From Paraburkholderia acidicola (GTDB lineage Bacteria > Pseudomonadota > Gammaproteobacteria > Burkholderiales > Burkholderiaceae), in NCBI RefSeq assembly GCF_002362315.1, contig NZ_MTZV01000002.1, positions 682,001 to 746,000 on the forward strand: a DNA stretch of 64,000 bases. Reading direction: 5' to 3'. Position numbers and translations under genes: made by a program. Below the pieces are notes generated by a model. That model saw nothing but the letters and a program-made list of their open reading frames with translations, did not search any database and was not told the DNA's origin. Below are positions 8,466-16,975 of this stretch, piece after piece (position 1 is the stretch's first letter; the number at the start of each line of letters is the position of its first letter).

Positions 8466-9788
8466 ATGAGCGAAGGACTTCTGCAGGCATCCAGAGATTT
8501 TCTGGTCCGGTACGGCGGCGATACTTTCCCTAACCTGTTCACCTCCGCGAGAGGCACCATCGTAAAGGATAGCAACGGCCGCGAATATCTGGACTTCACG
8601 TCGGGCCAGATGTGCGCCACGATCGGACACAACCATCCGGCCATCGTCGAAGCCGTCCATCGAGCGGGCGAGAAAGCGTTCCATATGTTCAGCGGCATGA
8701 TCCCCGAAGTCGTCGCCGAGCTTGGACAGACCCTCGCGCGCGACTGGCTGCCCGGCGATCTACAGAAGACCATCTTCATCAACACTGGCTCCGAAGCAAC
8801 CGAGGTCGCACTGCGCATGGCCAAGATGTACACCGACGGCTATGAAGTGCTGGCGCTCGGCGGTTCATGGCATGGCATCACGGGCGGTGCCAGTACGGTG
8901 TCGTTCGCGAGCGACCGCAAGGGTTACGGCGTGCCCGCACCCGGCGTATTCCTGATCCCCGAACCGAATGCGTATCGACCGTATATCGAGGCCGCCACAC
9001 CCGAAGAATCGGCACTGGCCAACCTGAACCTCGCACTGAAGATGTTCGACATGCAATCAAGCGGCCGTGGTGCGGCGATCATCGTCGAGCCGATCATCAG
9101 CGCGGGCGGTGTGCTCGTACCGCCGCATTCATTCATGCAGGCATTGCGCAAAGCCGCCGACGAACGCGGGATGCTGCTCATCTTCGATGAGGCGCAAACC
9201 GCGTTTGGCCGCATCGGTACGCGCACCGGATCGGAGTTCTTCGGCGTCGTGCCCGACATCATGACGATGTCGAAGACGCTCGGTGGTGGCTTGCCGCTCG
9301 CAGCGGTAGCGACAACATCAAAGATCGAAGAAGTCCTGCACGAGAAGCACTTTACGTTCTACACGAGTCACGTATCGGACCCGCTCCTCGCCGAAGTCGG
9401 GCTCGCCGTCCTGAGGGTGATCGAGGAAGAGAACCTGGTTGCGCGCGCAAACGAAATGGGCGGCTATCTGCGCAGCCGTCTGGAAGCATTGCAGCAGCGT
9501 TATGAGGTCATCGGCGATATTCGCGGCGCGGGTCTTCTGCTCGGCGTGGAACTCGTCACCGACCGCGTGTCGCGCAACGCGGCTCACGAACTCGGCGCAC
9601 TGACGACGCGCAAATGTTTCGAGAACGGACTGAGCATGAACATACGCCGGCGTCCGGAACGCGGCTCGGTGTGGCGTATCGCTCCACCGCTGACGGTGTC
9701 GACGGACGAGATCGATCGCGCGGTGGCGATCCTCGACAAGGCCTTGGGCGATAGTCTCAGCGAGATTGCTGGCGCAAGAACCCACTAA
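8466..9788 (+). CDS. dgdA: 2,2-dialkylglycine decarboxylase-like PLP enzyme
   Basis: A 440-residue class III (fold type I) PLP enzyme closely resembling B. cepacia dialkylglycine decarboxylase, which couples decarboxylation of 2,2-dialkylglycines to transamination of pyruvate. Equivalents of the known active-site residues are present: Gln48 in FTSGQM (Q52), Trp135 in SWHG (W138), the PLP-binding Asp241, the Schiff-base Lys270 in MSKTLGGG (K272) and Arg404 in WRIAPPL (R406). One difference is Ile138 where DgdA has Met141. The start at 8466 has GGAG six bases upstream; an ATG at 8454 is possible but less well placed. The adjacent LysR gene supports the dgd assignment. A related alpha-substituted amino acid could be the true substrate. 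Confidence 0.87.
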   Translation: MSEGLLQASRDFLVRYGGDTFPNLFTSARGTIVKDSNGREYLDFTSGQMCATIGHNHPAIVEAVHRAGEKAFHMFSGMIPEVVAELGQTLARDWLPGDLQKTIFINTGSEATEVALRMAKMYTDGYEVLALGGSWHGITGGASTVSFASDRKGYGVPAPGVFLIPEPNAYRPYIEAATPEESALANLNLALKMFDMQSSGRGAAIIVEPIISAGGVLVPPHSFMQALRKAADERGMLLIFDEAQTAFGRIGTRTGSEFFGVVPDIMTMSKTLGGGLPLAAVATTSKIEEVLHEKHFTFYTSHVSDPLLAEVGLAVLRVIEEENLVARANEMGGYLRSRLEALQQRYEVIGDIRGAGLLLGVELVTDRVSRNAAHELGALTTRKCFENGLSMNIRRRPERGSVWRIAPPLTVSTDEIDRAVAILDKALGDSLSEIAGARTH

Positions 9789-10039
9789 GACGGGCAGCAT
9801 CCGCTCGACTTCGACGCCTCGTCACCCCTGCGAGGTGTCACACCTTTCCACCGGCTCTGGTTCACAATAGTGATGCGATTGTCGGCGCAACGTCGACAGC
9901 TTCGCAGCGCGCATCAGGAATCGGCTGAGCGGTTGTCCTTGCGAACGACCGCAGGCACCACGCACAAGACTCAGTACGTCGACTCCAGGCGCCTCCCCAC
10001 TATTCGAATCGCTTCAGCAAGCCCGAAAGGAACGAAAAC

Positions 10040-11278
10040 ATGAGCGGTGCAATGATCGATATTCCGTCCCACGATGGCGGGCGCTTCTCGGCCTATCTGG
10101 CGAAACCCGCCCAGGGGTCCGGTCCGGGACTCGTGTTGCTGCAGGAAATCTTCGGCATCAACGCCTATATGAAAGCGATGGCGGACCGGTATGCGGAGGA
10201 AGGTTATGTCGTGCTCGTTCCTGACTTGTTCTGGCGTATGAAGCCAGGCGTCGTGCTCGGCTATGGCGAAGCGGAGCTGGCCCAGGCGCTCGACTACCAC
10301 GCCCGGCTCGATCTGCCGCTCGCTGTGACAGATATCGCAGCCACCATCGATGCATTGCGGACAAGACCCAAACACGCAGGCAAAGTTGGCACGATCGGCT
10401 ATTGCCTCGGCGGCAAGCTGGCGATGCTGACCGCAGCACGCACCGATGTCGATTGCGCGGTCAGCTACTACGGCGTCGGTCTCGAGGCGTTCGTCGATGA
10501 AGTCGCATCGATCCGGTGCCCGATGGTTTTCCATTTCGCGGGCGAAGATGCACATTGCCCGGGGCACGTGCGGGAAACAGTCCAGACCGCGCTTGCGACT
10601 AAACCGCAGATCGAGCAATACGTTTACCCAGGCTGCGGTCATGCGTTCGCTACGCCCGAACGCGAGCACTTCGACAAGCCGGCCACGATGATGGCGTATT
10701 CGCGGACCCTCGCGCTGTTGCGCAAGGTACTCGGTCCGATCCATGACCTGAATACGTTGTGGGAACAACATTGCTACTACGAGTTCGCCACGCGGGACGT
10801 CAACGCGGTCATGCCGACCATGGTTGCCGAGCCCTACGTCAATCATGTGCCGACGATGACCGGCGGCGTCGGGCACGATCAGTTGAAGCGCTTCTACAAG
10901 TATCACTTCGTCGACTCGAACCCCGCCGATACGCGCCTGATTCCGATTTCACGCACGATCGGCGCCGATCGCATCGTCGACGAGTTTGTCTTCTGTGCGA
11001 CGCATGATCGCGAGATCGACTGGCTTCTGCCGGGCCTGCCGCCAACCGGGAAATACTTCGAAGTACCGATGCTCGCCGTGGTCTGCTTTCGTGGCGACAA
11101 GCTCTACAACGAACATATCTATTGGGACCAGGCATCCGTCCTGGTACAGATCGGTCTGCTGGATCCGACCGGGTTGCCGGTGGCCGGCATCCAGACCACT
11201 CGCAAGATGGTCGACGAAACACTTCCGAGCAATTCGCTGATGCCGAACTGGGCATCGAGTGAAGGAAAGCCGACCTGA
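10040..11278 (+). CDS. Dienelactone hydrolase fused to a SnoaL-like domain
   Basis: A 412-residue two-domain protein. Residues about 1-232 form a dienelactone hydrolase with the catalytic triad Cys122 (GYCLGG), Asp170 (GEDAHCP) and His201 (GCGHAF), plus Glu36 in LLQEIFG, which normally orients the Cys. Residues about 235-405 form a SnoaL/NTF2-like cone domain (WEQHCYYEF...HIYWDQASVLVQ), a family that includes polyketide cyclases and ester cyclases. DLH acts on cyclic enol-lactones in chloroaromatic breakdown, but many paralogues act on other esters. The gene is downstream of the dgdA-like gene with a 250-bp gap, so co-transcription is not assured. The start has a GGAA site in front. Confidence 0.88.
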   Translation: MSGAMIDIPSHDGGRFSAYLAKPAQGSGPGLVLLQEIFGINAYMKAMADRYAEEGYVVLVPDLFWRMKPGVVLGYGEAELAQALDYHARLDLPLAVTDIAATIDALRTRPKHAGKVGTIGYCLGGKLAMLTAARTDVDCAVSYYGVGLEAFVDEVASIRCPMVFHFAGEDAHCPGHVRETVQTALATKPQIEQYVYPGCGHAFATPEREHFDKPATMMAYSRTLALLRKVLGPIHDLNTLWEQHCYYEFATRDVNAVMPTMVAEPYVNHVPTMTGGVGHDQLKRFYKYHFVDSNPADTRLIPISRTIGADRIVDEFVFCATHDREIDWLLPGLPPTGKYFEVPMLAVVCFRGDKLYNEHIYWDQASVLVQIGLLDPTGLPVAGIQTTRKMVDETLPSNSLMPNWASSEGKPT

Positions 11279-11816
11279 GGTCACGCGCAATCGATATCCA
11301 TACCGGGCTGCCCGCGGCGGCCCGCGTCGGTATCCATCCGTGTTTCGAGCGCCGTATTGGTAACGGCTCTGTATCGTCACGACTAAAACGACAAATCAGG
11401 AAATCGTTTACTTTCAAGATATTCCTTGCTAGCATGATTTAAAACAAGGTCACAATTTCACATAGAAAGTATTTCGTAATTAATCGACTCATATAGCAAT
11501 TCCGGCTTGAACGCCGGCTCGCAAGACACGTCCTTTAGATCTGTGAGTGGCAAAGCACTCTGACTGAGCCCAGATATCCCCTGGCCCACGAGGCCTGGCC
11601 TGACCCGCAAGATACAACCTCGGATTCCAGATCGATTCCATCTGGATATCCAATATCGTCATTTGAATCAACTAACGCAATTCATATTGAATATGTTACT
11701 CGGGTTAACGATTATTAATTATTTAGGAAAACGTTACCCTAAATAACTCAAAACGAATAATAGCTCTCGTTAAATGTTGTCGCATTTCAACCCGTGGCAA
11801 ATGAGAAGGAGACGAT
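11279..11816. other. AT-rich intergenic region upstream of the PL7 gene
   Basis: About 540 bp without a supported gene. The right-hand 130 bp are strongly AT-rich and contain the inverted repeat annotated at 11719-11746, probably the control region for the lyase-like gene. The left part shows nothing I can name. Confidence 0.6.
11719..11746. promoter_or_regulatory. Operator-like inverted repeat upstream of the PL7 gene
   Basis: TTATTTAGG and CCTAAATAA form perfect 9-bp arms around a 10-nt centre containing AACGTT. The AACGTT core is reminiscent of LacI/GalR-family operators. It lies about 70 bp before the start codon. Confidence 0.45.
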
Positions 11817-12632
11817 ATGAAGAGCCGAATCATCACCAGCCTTATTGCGGTCCTGTCTGGCAGCATGCTCGTGGCATGCGGCGGCGGCGGTTCAAGCGAT
11901 GGTGTGTCCGCAGCAGCGCTGAAACAGCTTGATCAAAATGCCAGTGTGGTACAGCCCGATCTCAGCACCAGCAGTCCGCCCGGATCGAACTTCAACCTTG
12001 CGCCGTTCACGCTGCAACTGCCGACGGGCTCGTCCGGCGATATCGACACGGTGAGCAGTTCCAGACTTACGGGCGGCTACACGGACAAGCCCTACTTCTA
12101 TACGGACAGTTCGGATGGTTCGATGGTGATGATGGATCCCACGCAGGGCTGGACCACGTCCGGCTCGCTGCATCCGCGGACGGAACTGCATGAGAACGCG
12201 ACGTGGTCCACGGCCGGCACGAACAGGATGAACGCAACGGTCGCCGTGACCCAGGTGCCGGACCACACCACGGTCGGCCAGATTTTCCAGGGCTCCGGGC
12301 CTAGCAAACCGCTGTGCGAACTGCAGTTCACTTCAGGTGGTGTGGTGAAGCTTCTACTCGAGAGCACTAACCAGGGCGGCAAATCGAACACCTACACAAT
12401 TACCAATGTCGCGGTAGGAACGAAGTTCACCTATGAGTTGAGCCTGAGTGGCACGACGGTCACCGTGAAGGTCAACAGCACGACGAAGACCTATACGATG
12501 GATTCCAGCTTCGACGGAGAGAACTTCTACTTCAAGGCCGGCGACTATGATCAATCGGCGGTATCGGGTACACCGTTGACGACGGCTGGCACGGTCGTCA
12601 AGTTCTATGCGTTGAGTCTGACGCACTCGTAG
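11817..12632 (+). CDS. PL7-family (alginate lyase-like) lipoprotein with altered motifs
   Basis: A 271-residue secreted lipoprotein: signal peptide 1-20, lipobox ending LVAC with Cys21, then a Gly/Ser linker and a beta-jelly-roll of the polysaccharide lyase 7 type. The three PL7 signature blocks are recognisable: RTELHE (121-126; usually RTELRE), QIF (155-157; usually QIH or QVH) and YFKAGDYDQ (238-246). The last is canonical; the His normally found in the second block is replaced by Phe. PL7 enzymes cleave alginate by beta-elimination, so this variant may have different substrate or weak activity. It has a GAGAAGGAGA ribosome site. It is monocistronic, ending in a hairpin. Confidence 0.82.
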   Translation: MKSRIITSLIAVLSGSMLVACGGGGSSDGVSAAALKQLDQNASVVQPDLSTSSPPGSNFNLAPFTLQLPTGSSGDIDTVSSSRLTGGYTDKPYFYTDSSDGSMVMMDPTQGWTTSGSLHPRTELHENATWSTAGTNRMNATVAVTQVPDHTTVGQIFQGSGPSKPLCELQFTSGGVVKLLLESTNQGGKSNTYTITNVAVGTKFTYELSLSGTTVTVKVNSTTKTYTMDSSFDGENFYFKAGDYDQSAVSGTPLTTAGTVVKFYALSLTHS

Positions 12633-12660
12633 CCCGCATTTTTTCAGGCTTGCCCTATCG

Positions 12661-12690
12661 CTGAACCCTGCTTGAAAGCGCAGGGTTCAG
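12661..12690. terminator. Strong hairpin between the PL7 and TonB-receptor genes
   Basis: Perfect 11-bp arms (CTGAACCCTGC / GCAGGGTTCAG) with an 8-nt loop, without a T-run on either strand. It sits between two convergent genes and may serve both. Confidence 0.55.
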
Positions 12691-12755
12691 CCTCTGAACT
12701 GGCCCACCTGAACCCAGCGCTCACGCCCCGACAGAATCGAGATCGCCCGCCTCTC

Positions 12756-15113
12756 TCAAAGCGACCACTTGAGTTCTCCATAGAACGTCCGTCCCGGATA
12801 CGGGTGGAAGACGTAGTAGCGACGATCCGTCAGGTTGTCGACACCGATCGATGCGAGCCAGTGACGATCGATCTTGTAGCGCGCCTTCAGGTCGATCACC
12901 GTGAAGGAACTCGTGCCGCCGTAGACGTCCGGGTTCACATCGCTGTTATCGAGCGTGTTGTACTGACGACCCGAATAGCGCACGCCGACGCTCGCGAGCC
13001 ATTGCTCGTTGAAGCGATACGACGCGAGCAGGTTCGCGCGTACTACGGGAATGCGCGGCCAGCGGTTGCCCTGGTACCCCGGGTTCGCTGAATCTTCGAG
13101 CGTGCGCGCGTTGCTCGCCGACAGGTTCGCATCGAGATCGAGTCCGCGCAGCAGCACGTTCTGCCCCGAGAACGCCAGCTCGACGCCGCGCACCCGCACC
13201 CGATCGACGTTCGAGATATTCGTGACGGTCGTCGCGCCGCTGATCGTGGTCTGGCTGTAGATCGAATCGCGCAGATCGCTCTGGAAGACGCTCGCCCGCA
13301 CGACGCCCACGCCGACGTCGCGCTCAGCCGTGAAGTCCCAGTCGATTGCCTTCTCCGGGCGCAGGCCCGGGTTGTTGTTGACGAGCGCGTTGTTCGAGAT
13401 CGTTCCCTGGAACAGCTCGCCGACGGTCGGGAAGCGCGTGCCGGTCGCGAACGACACGCGGAACCGCCAGTCGTCGGTGGCCTGCCATTGCACGGAGGCT
13501 TTCGGCGACAGCGCGTTCGCGCCGCGGTCCGCGTAGCCGAGCGTCGAGCTTGCGTTGCCGAGCGCGCCGTCATACGCATCCCAGCGCTCGTAGCGCAGAC
13601 CGAGTGTGGCCAGCCAGCCCGGCGCGAAACGCCACGCGTCCTGACCATATAGCGCCTGGGTGCGTGTGTCGCCGCGATAGGTGCTGGCCAGCGTCACCGG
13701 CGCACCGTATAACCAGTTCGACGTGCTGTAGGTCTGGTTGCGCAGGAGGTAGTTGTCGAAGTGATAGCCGACCGTGAACGTGTGCCCCGCCACCGACGGC
13801 GACTCCGCCTTCAGGTCGAAGGTCCGCCACCCGGTACCGTCGCCGTGGAAGATCGTGCCCGCACCGCCACCCAGCGCCGCGGGCGGCGCGGTGGTCGCCG
13901 AGCGCAGTACATCGTGCGAGACGTCGTAGGCGGAGACCGTGCTGGACAAGCGCCAGCCCGAATCGAGCTTCGCGTTCAGGCCGAACGCGTACAGCCAGTT
14001 TTCCTGATCGCCGTTAGCCGGCGAAAACGCATTCGGCGCAACCGTGTAGTTGCGCCCGCCAATCGTCACATTGCCGCCATAGACGGGATTGCCGGCCGCG
14101 TCGGTGAGAAACGTCTGCGCGCGGTCCTTATAGTGGTTTTTCCAGTGGCCCAGCGTGAGCGTCGCGTCGACATGGTCGGTGAACGCGTAACCCATCCGCA
14201 CGGTTTCGGTGAGTTGCTGCGTGCGCTCGATCATCTGCGGACCGACGAACACACGCCGCCTGCCGTTCGGACCGATGTCGGTGGCGGCGCCGGTTACCGG
14301 CAGCGGTGTGCCAAACGCCGGGTTGTAAGTACCGTTCGGCGCCGCGTACTGCATCGGTTGACTGTTGTTCTCGAGCCGGTCGAGTGACAGGGAATACCAG
14401 AACCGTCCGACACGATCGGCAATCCGGGCGGACTGATGATTGCCGCCGAAACTCTGCGCAAAGCCGTACGGGTCGTTGTAGCGCTGCGTAAAGAACTGCG
14501 TGTCCAGCGACGCTTCCAGTTTCTCCGGCTTGCGCGTCGTGATCTGCACGGTCGAGCCGATCGAGTTGCCCGGGTACAGCGCCGAGAACGGACCGTATAG
14601 CACTTCGACCTGGGCGATGTCGTCGGGGGCGATCAGCGACCAGCGCGGCGGGTAGCCATAGCTCGAACCGAGCAGGTTCGATAGCAGCAGGCCGTCTGCG
14701 TAGACCAGACCGCGCGCGCTCTGCATTTCGTTGAAATCGCGGCCGGAGAACACTGAGTTGCGATCGCCGATGAAGCGCTTGCGCACCATCAGGTTTGGTA
14801 CGTACTTCAGCGCATCTTCCGTGTTGACCGTGTTGTGCGCGTCGATCTGCCTGCGCGTGATCGTCTCCACAACGCCTGGCGTGTCCGGCGCAAATGCAGG
14901 ACGTACCGGCCGCGCCCCGTTGATCGTGACGACGGGCAAAGTATGTATGCCGCCCGTCAACGCCTGCGTCGAATCGTTCGTTAACAATGAATCGGATGGA
15001 TCGGCGGGCGAGGTTGCGGACTCGGCGGAATGAGCGGACTGAATGACGAAGGCCGCCATGCACGCAACCGAAAACGGCCGGCGTGCAGACAGCGCAGCAA
15101 GGGCGTAACGCAT
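12756..15113 (-). CDS. TonB-dependent outer-membrane receptor
   Basis: A 785-residue TonB-dependent receptor. The ATG at 15113 has an AGGA site and gives a signal peptide (about 1-29, ending around QSAHS). A plug domain (about 80-210) has the usual NTEDALKYVPNLMVRKR and GPFSALYPGNSIGSTVQI elements; the 22-strand barrel follows, ending in an aromatic-rich strand (FYGELKWSL). The ligand is not evident: no haem, siderophore or cobalamin gene is adjacent. The gene immediately upstream in the same direction encodes a DUF2946 protein, a family often found beside copper-related genes, so metal uptake is one possibility (inference). Confidence 0.92.
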   Translation of the reverse strand: MRYALAALSARRPFSVACMAAFVIQSAHSAESATSPADPSDSLLTNDSTQALTGGIHTLPVVTINGARPVRPAFAPDTPGVVETITRRQIDAHNTVNTEDALKYVPNLMVRKRFIGDRNSVFSGRDFNEMQSARGLVYADGLLLSNLLGSSYGYPPRWSLIAPDDIAQVEVLYGPFSALYPGNSIGSTVQITTRKPEKLEASLDTQFFTQRYNDPYGFAQSFGGNHQSARIADRVGRFWYSLSLDRLENNSQPMQYAAPNGTYNPAFGTPLPVTGAATDIGPNGRRRVFVGPQMIERTQQLTETVRMGYAFTDHVDATLTLGHWKNHYKDRAQTFLTDAAGNPVYGGNVTIGGRNYTVAPNAFSPANGDQENWLYAFGLNAKLDSGWRLSSTVSAYDVSHDVLRSATTAPPAALGGGAGTIFHGDGTGWRTFDLKAESPSVAGHTFTVGYHFDNYLLRNQTYSTSNWLYGAPVTLASTYRGDTRTQALYGQDAWRFAPGWLATLGLRYERWDAYDGALGNASSTLGYADRGANALSPKASVQWQATDDWRFRVSFATGTRFPTVGELFQGTISNNALVNNNPGLRPEKAIDWDFTAERDVGVGVVRASVFQSDLRDSIYSQTTISGATTVTNISNVDRVRVRGVELAFSGQNVLLRGLDLDANLSASNARTLEDSANPGYQGNRWPRIPVVRANLLASYRFNEQWLASVGVRYSGRQYNTLDNSDVNPDVYGGTSSFTVIDLKARYKIDRHWLASIGVDNLTDRRYYVFHPYPGRTFYGELKWSL

Positions 15114-15250
15114 GGGAAATCCTGAAAGCGTGATCGAGAACGGCGCGCGCACGAACATCGCGCGATAAGGCGCGATCGGGCGGCACGCGACGTGCTGTAT
15201 CCCACACCGTCAGCAAAGACGATGACGACGGCGCGGACTCGAGAGACGGG

Positions 15251-15634
15251 CTAGATCAGCGTTTCAGGTGGGGCACGAGGTTGTGCGACGCGAACGCTGC
15301 GACGCACAAAAACGGTCTCCGGCTCAAACGTCTGCAGATACACAGATGCATGAGCGGGAACCGGCAGGAAGGGAAGACTGGTGCCGAGCGCGAAATTCGC
15401 GGCGAAGCCGGGGCAATAGACGCAGTGCGGGACAACGAGATGGACTTTGCCGGTGTCACTGGCGTCGCCGGAACCGCCGAGATCGATGACGACGCTCTGG
15501 CCGCCTGCATGGCAAAGCTCGACGGTGAACGGACTCTGCGTGCTCGCAAGACGCGCATAGCCGATGACAGGCGACAGTACATTGAGTACCAGCGCCAGCC
15601 ATACGAGGCCGATCCACCGCGTCGAACGTTTCAT
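15251..15634 (-). CDS. DUF2946-family small membrane/exported protein
   Basis: A 127-residue protein. The start at 15634 gives MKRSTRW followed by a hydrophobic segment (about residues 8-27). A central HCVYCPG motif, combined with an upstream Cys-His (ELCHAGG) and a second hydrophobic stretch near the C-terminus, fits DUF2946, whose members carry conserved Cys/His pairs. It lies 137 bp upstream of the TonB-receptor gene on the same strand, so the two probably form one operon. DUF2946 genes commonly sit near copper-handling or TonB genes; function is unproven. Confidence 0.75.
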   Translation of the reverse strand: MKRSTRWIGLVWLALVLNVLSPVIGYARLASTQSPFTVELCHAGGQSVVIDLGGSGDASDTGKVHLVVPHCVYCPGFAANFALGTSLPFLPVPAHASVYLQTFEPETVFVRRSVRVAQPRAPPETLI

Positions 15635-15858
15635 CGTTGGTCTGAAAATTTGTGCGCGCAGTATAACAAGCAGACAACACACGCTCTGCGGCCAATTGTC
15701 ATACCGACGATCGTTAAATTTTGTTTAAGCAACTTTGAAATCGTGGACCGCTGTGCCGTTAAAGCAACAAAGAGGCAATGAAAGCAGCGTCACTGCTTCG
15801 CAGCACTGGTGCAAATCGGGGGACGAGGCAGATAATCGCTTTACACAGGAGAACTATC

Positions 15859-16008
15859 ATGGATACCAGACCGCCAAGAGTTCCGACCCCGGACAAAGTG
15901 TTTAGCCCGGATCCGGAACCCGCAGGCGTAGAGTTTCTCGGGGCCGAACTGCCGGAACATGTCCGCGCGTTTCTCGACGAACAACGCAAGACGTGCGAAC
16001 AGAAGTAA
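15859..16008 (+). CDS. Small hypothetical protein (49 aa)
   Basis: A 49-residue acidic, Pro-rich protein (MDTRPPRVPTPDKV...). The ATG at 15859 is preceded by a good ACAGGAGA ribosome site at the right spacing, which favours translation and argues against the longer frame starting at 15778. No signal peptide or membrane segment is seen. I do not recognise the family. It lies alone between the DUF2946 gene (opposite strand) and the chorismate mutase gene. Confidence 0.6.
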   Translation: MDTRPPRVPTPDKVFSPDPEPAGVEFLGAELPEHVRAFLDEQRKTCEQK

Positions 16009-16326
16009 GCACCCGCGGCGACGTTAATGCTGCCTCAGCACATTTGCTGCGGCGCAGTAACTTGCTAAGGCATGCGCTACCGAAATCGCGCACACAGGTC
16101 CCGACCTGCTAGCCGCACCTGAGTCCCATCTGATTCAGCGTGCGGGTTTTCGCACGTCCGTTGCGCCTCTTGTACATGTTGTTGTGCTGTCCCTCCCGCC
16201 CTTCCTCCTGCCTCAGCGTTTCCCCCGCATTTGATCGCTGCGCGTACGTTTCGCCGCGCTTCGTCCTCGCTTCGTTTATTCTTCGGATTTTTCCCGCCTC
16301 GATTAACGTTGCTTGATTGCCCATCC
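16009..16326. other. Intergenic region, nothing recognised
   Basis: About 320 bp between the 49-aa gene and the chorismate mutase gene. I see no coding frame, strong hairpin or consensus promoter. Confidence 0.5.
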
Positions 16327-16926
16327 ATGAAACTCACTTACCGCCCCGCTGTAGTGCTCTGCACGCTCGCGCTTTTTTCCGCGGTCTGCTTCGCCCCCAT
16401 GCCGGCTTCCGCAGCCGGCGACGATGTGGCGCTCACTAACCTGATCGCACTCGTGTCGCAGCGGCTCGCGCTCGCCGAACCGGTGGCGCGCTGGAAATGG
16501 GCAAACCATCAATCGATCACTGACACACCGCGCGAAACCGTATTGCTTAACGATGTGGAAAAACGGGCGCAAGCCGCCGACGTTGATCCTGCGTTTGCGC
16601 ACGCGTTTTTCCAGGACCAGATCGATGCGAGCAAGGACGTGCAGAACGACCTGTTCAAAACCTGGCAAACAACACGACCGCCGGAAGGCCCGGCTCCCGA
16701 TCTTGCGGCCAGCACGCGGCCGCAGCTGGACAAGCTCACTGCTGCATTGATCGCGGGGCTCGCGCGCGTCCAGCCGTTGCGCGGTGCGTCGGACTGTCCG
16801 ACGCGGGTCGCCGATGGAATCGCGAACTGGAAATCGCTGACGCGTTATGACGCGACGTATTCGGGCGCGCTGACGCATGCGCTCGGGCACGTGTGTCAGT
16901 CGGGTGGGGTTGGTGCGACCGGTTGA
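16327..16926 (+). CDS. Secreted chorismate mutase (AroQ-gamma class)
   Basis: A 199-residue exported chorismate mutase converting chorismate to prephenate in the periplasm or outside the cell. The start at 16327 gives a signal peptide with a hydrophobic core and an ASA|A cleavage site at about residue 27. The AroQ all-helical core follows: Arg in LVSQRLALAEPVA, Lys in WKWANH, an REtvLLnDVekrA helix and the FFQDQIDASKDVQ helix, which together carry the usual active-site Arg/Lys/Gln set. Two Cys near the C-terminus (DCP and HVCQ) fit the disulfide of the gamma class. Exported versions occur in several pathogens and symbionts; their biological role is debated. It is convergent with the exonuclease gene. 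Confidence 0.88.
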   Translation: MKLTYRPAVVLCTLALFSAVCFAPMPASAAGDDVALTNLIALVSQRLALAEPVARWKWANHQSITDTPRETVLLNDVEKRAQAADVDPAFAHAFFQDQIDASKDVQNDLFKTWQTTRPPEGPAPDLAASTRPQLDKLTAALIAGLARVQPLRGASDCPTRVADGIANWKSLTRYDATYSGALTHALGHVCQSGGVGATG

Positions 16927-16975
16927 TCCACGGACCGCATCCTCTGCGACCCGCGCTGGCAGCTAGCAGCGACAG

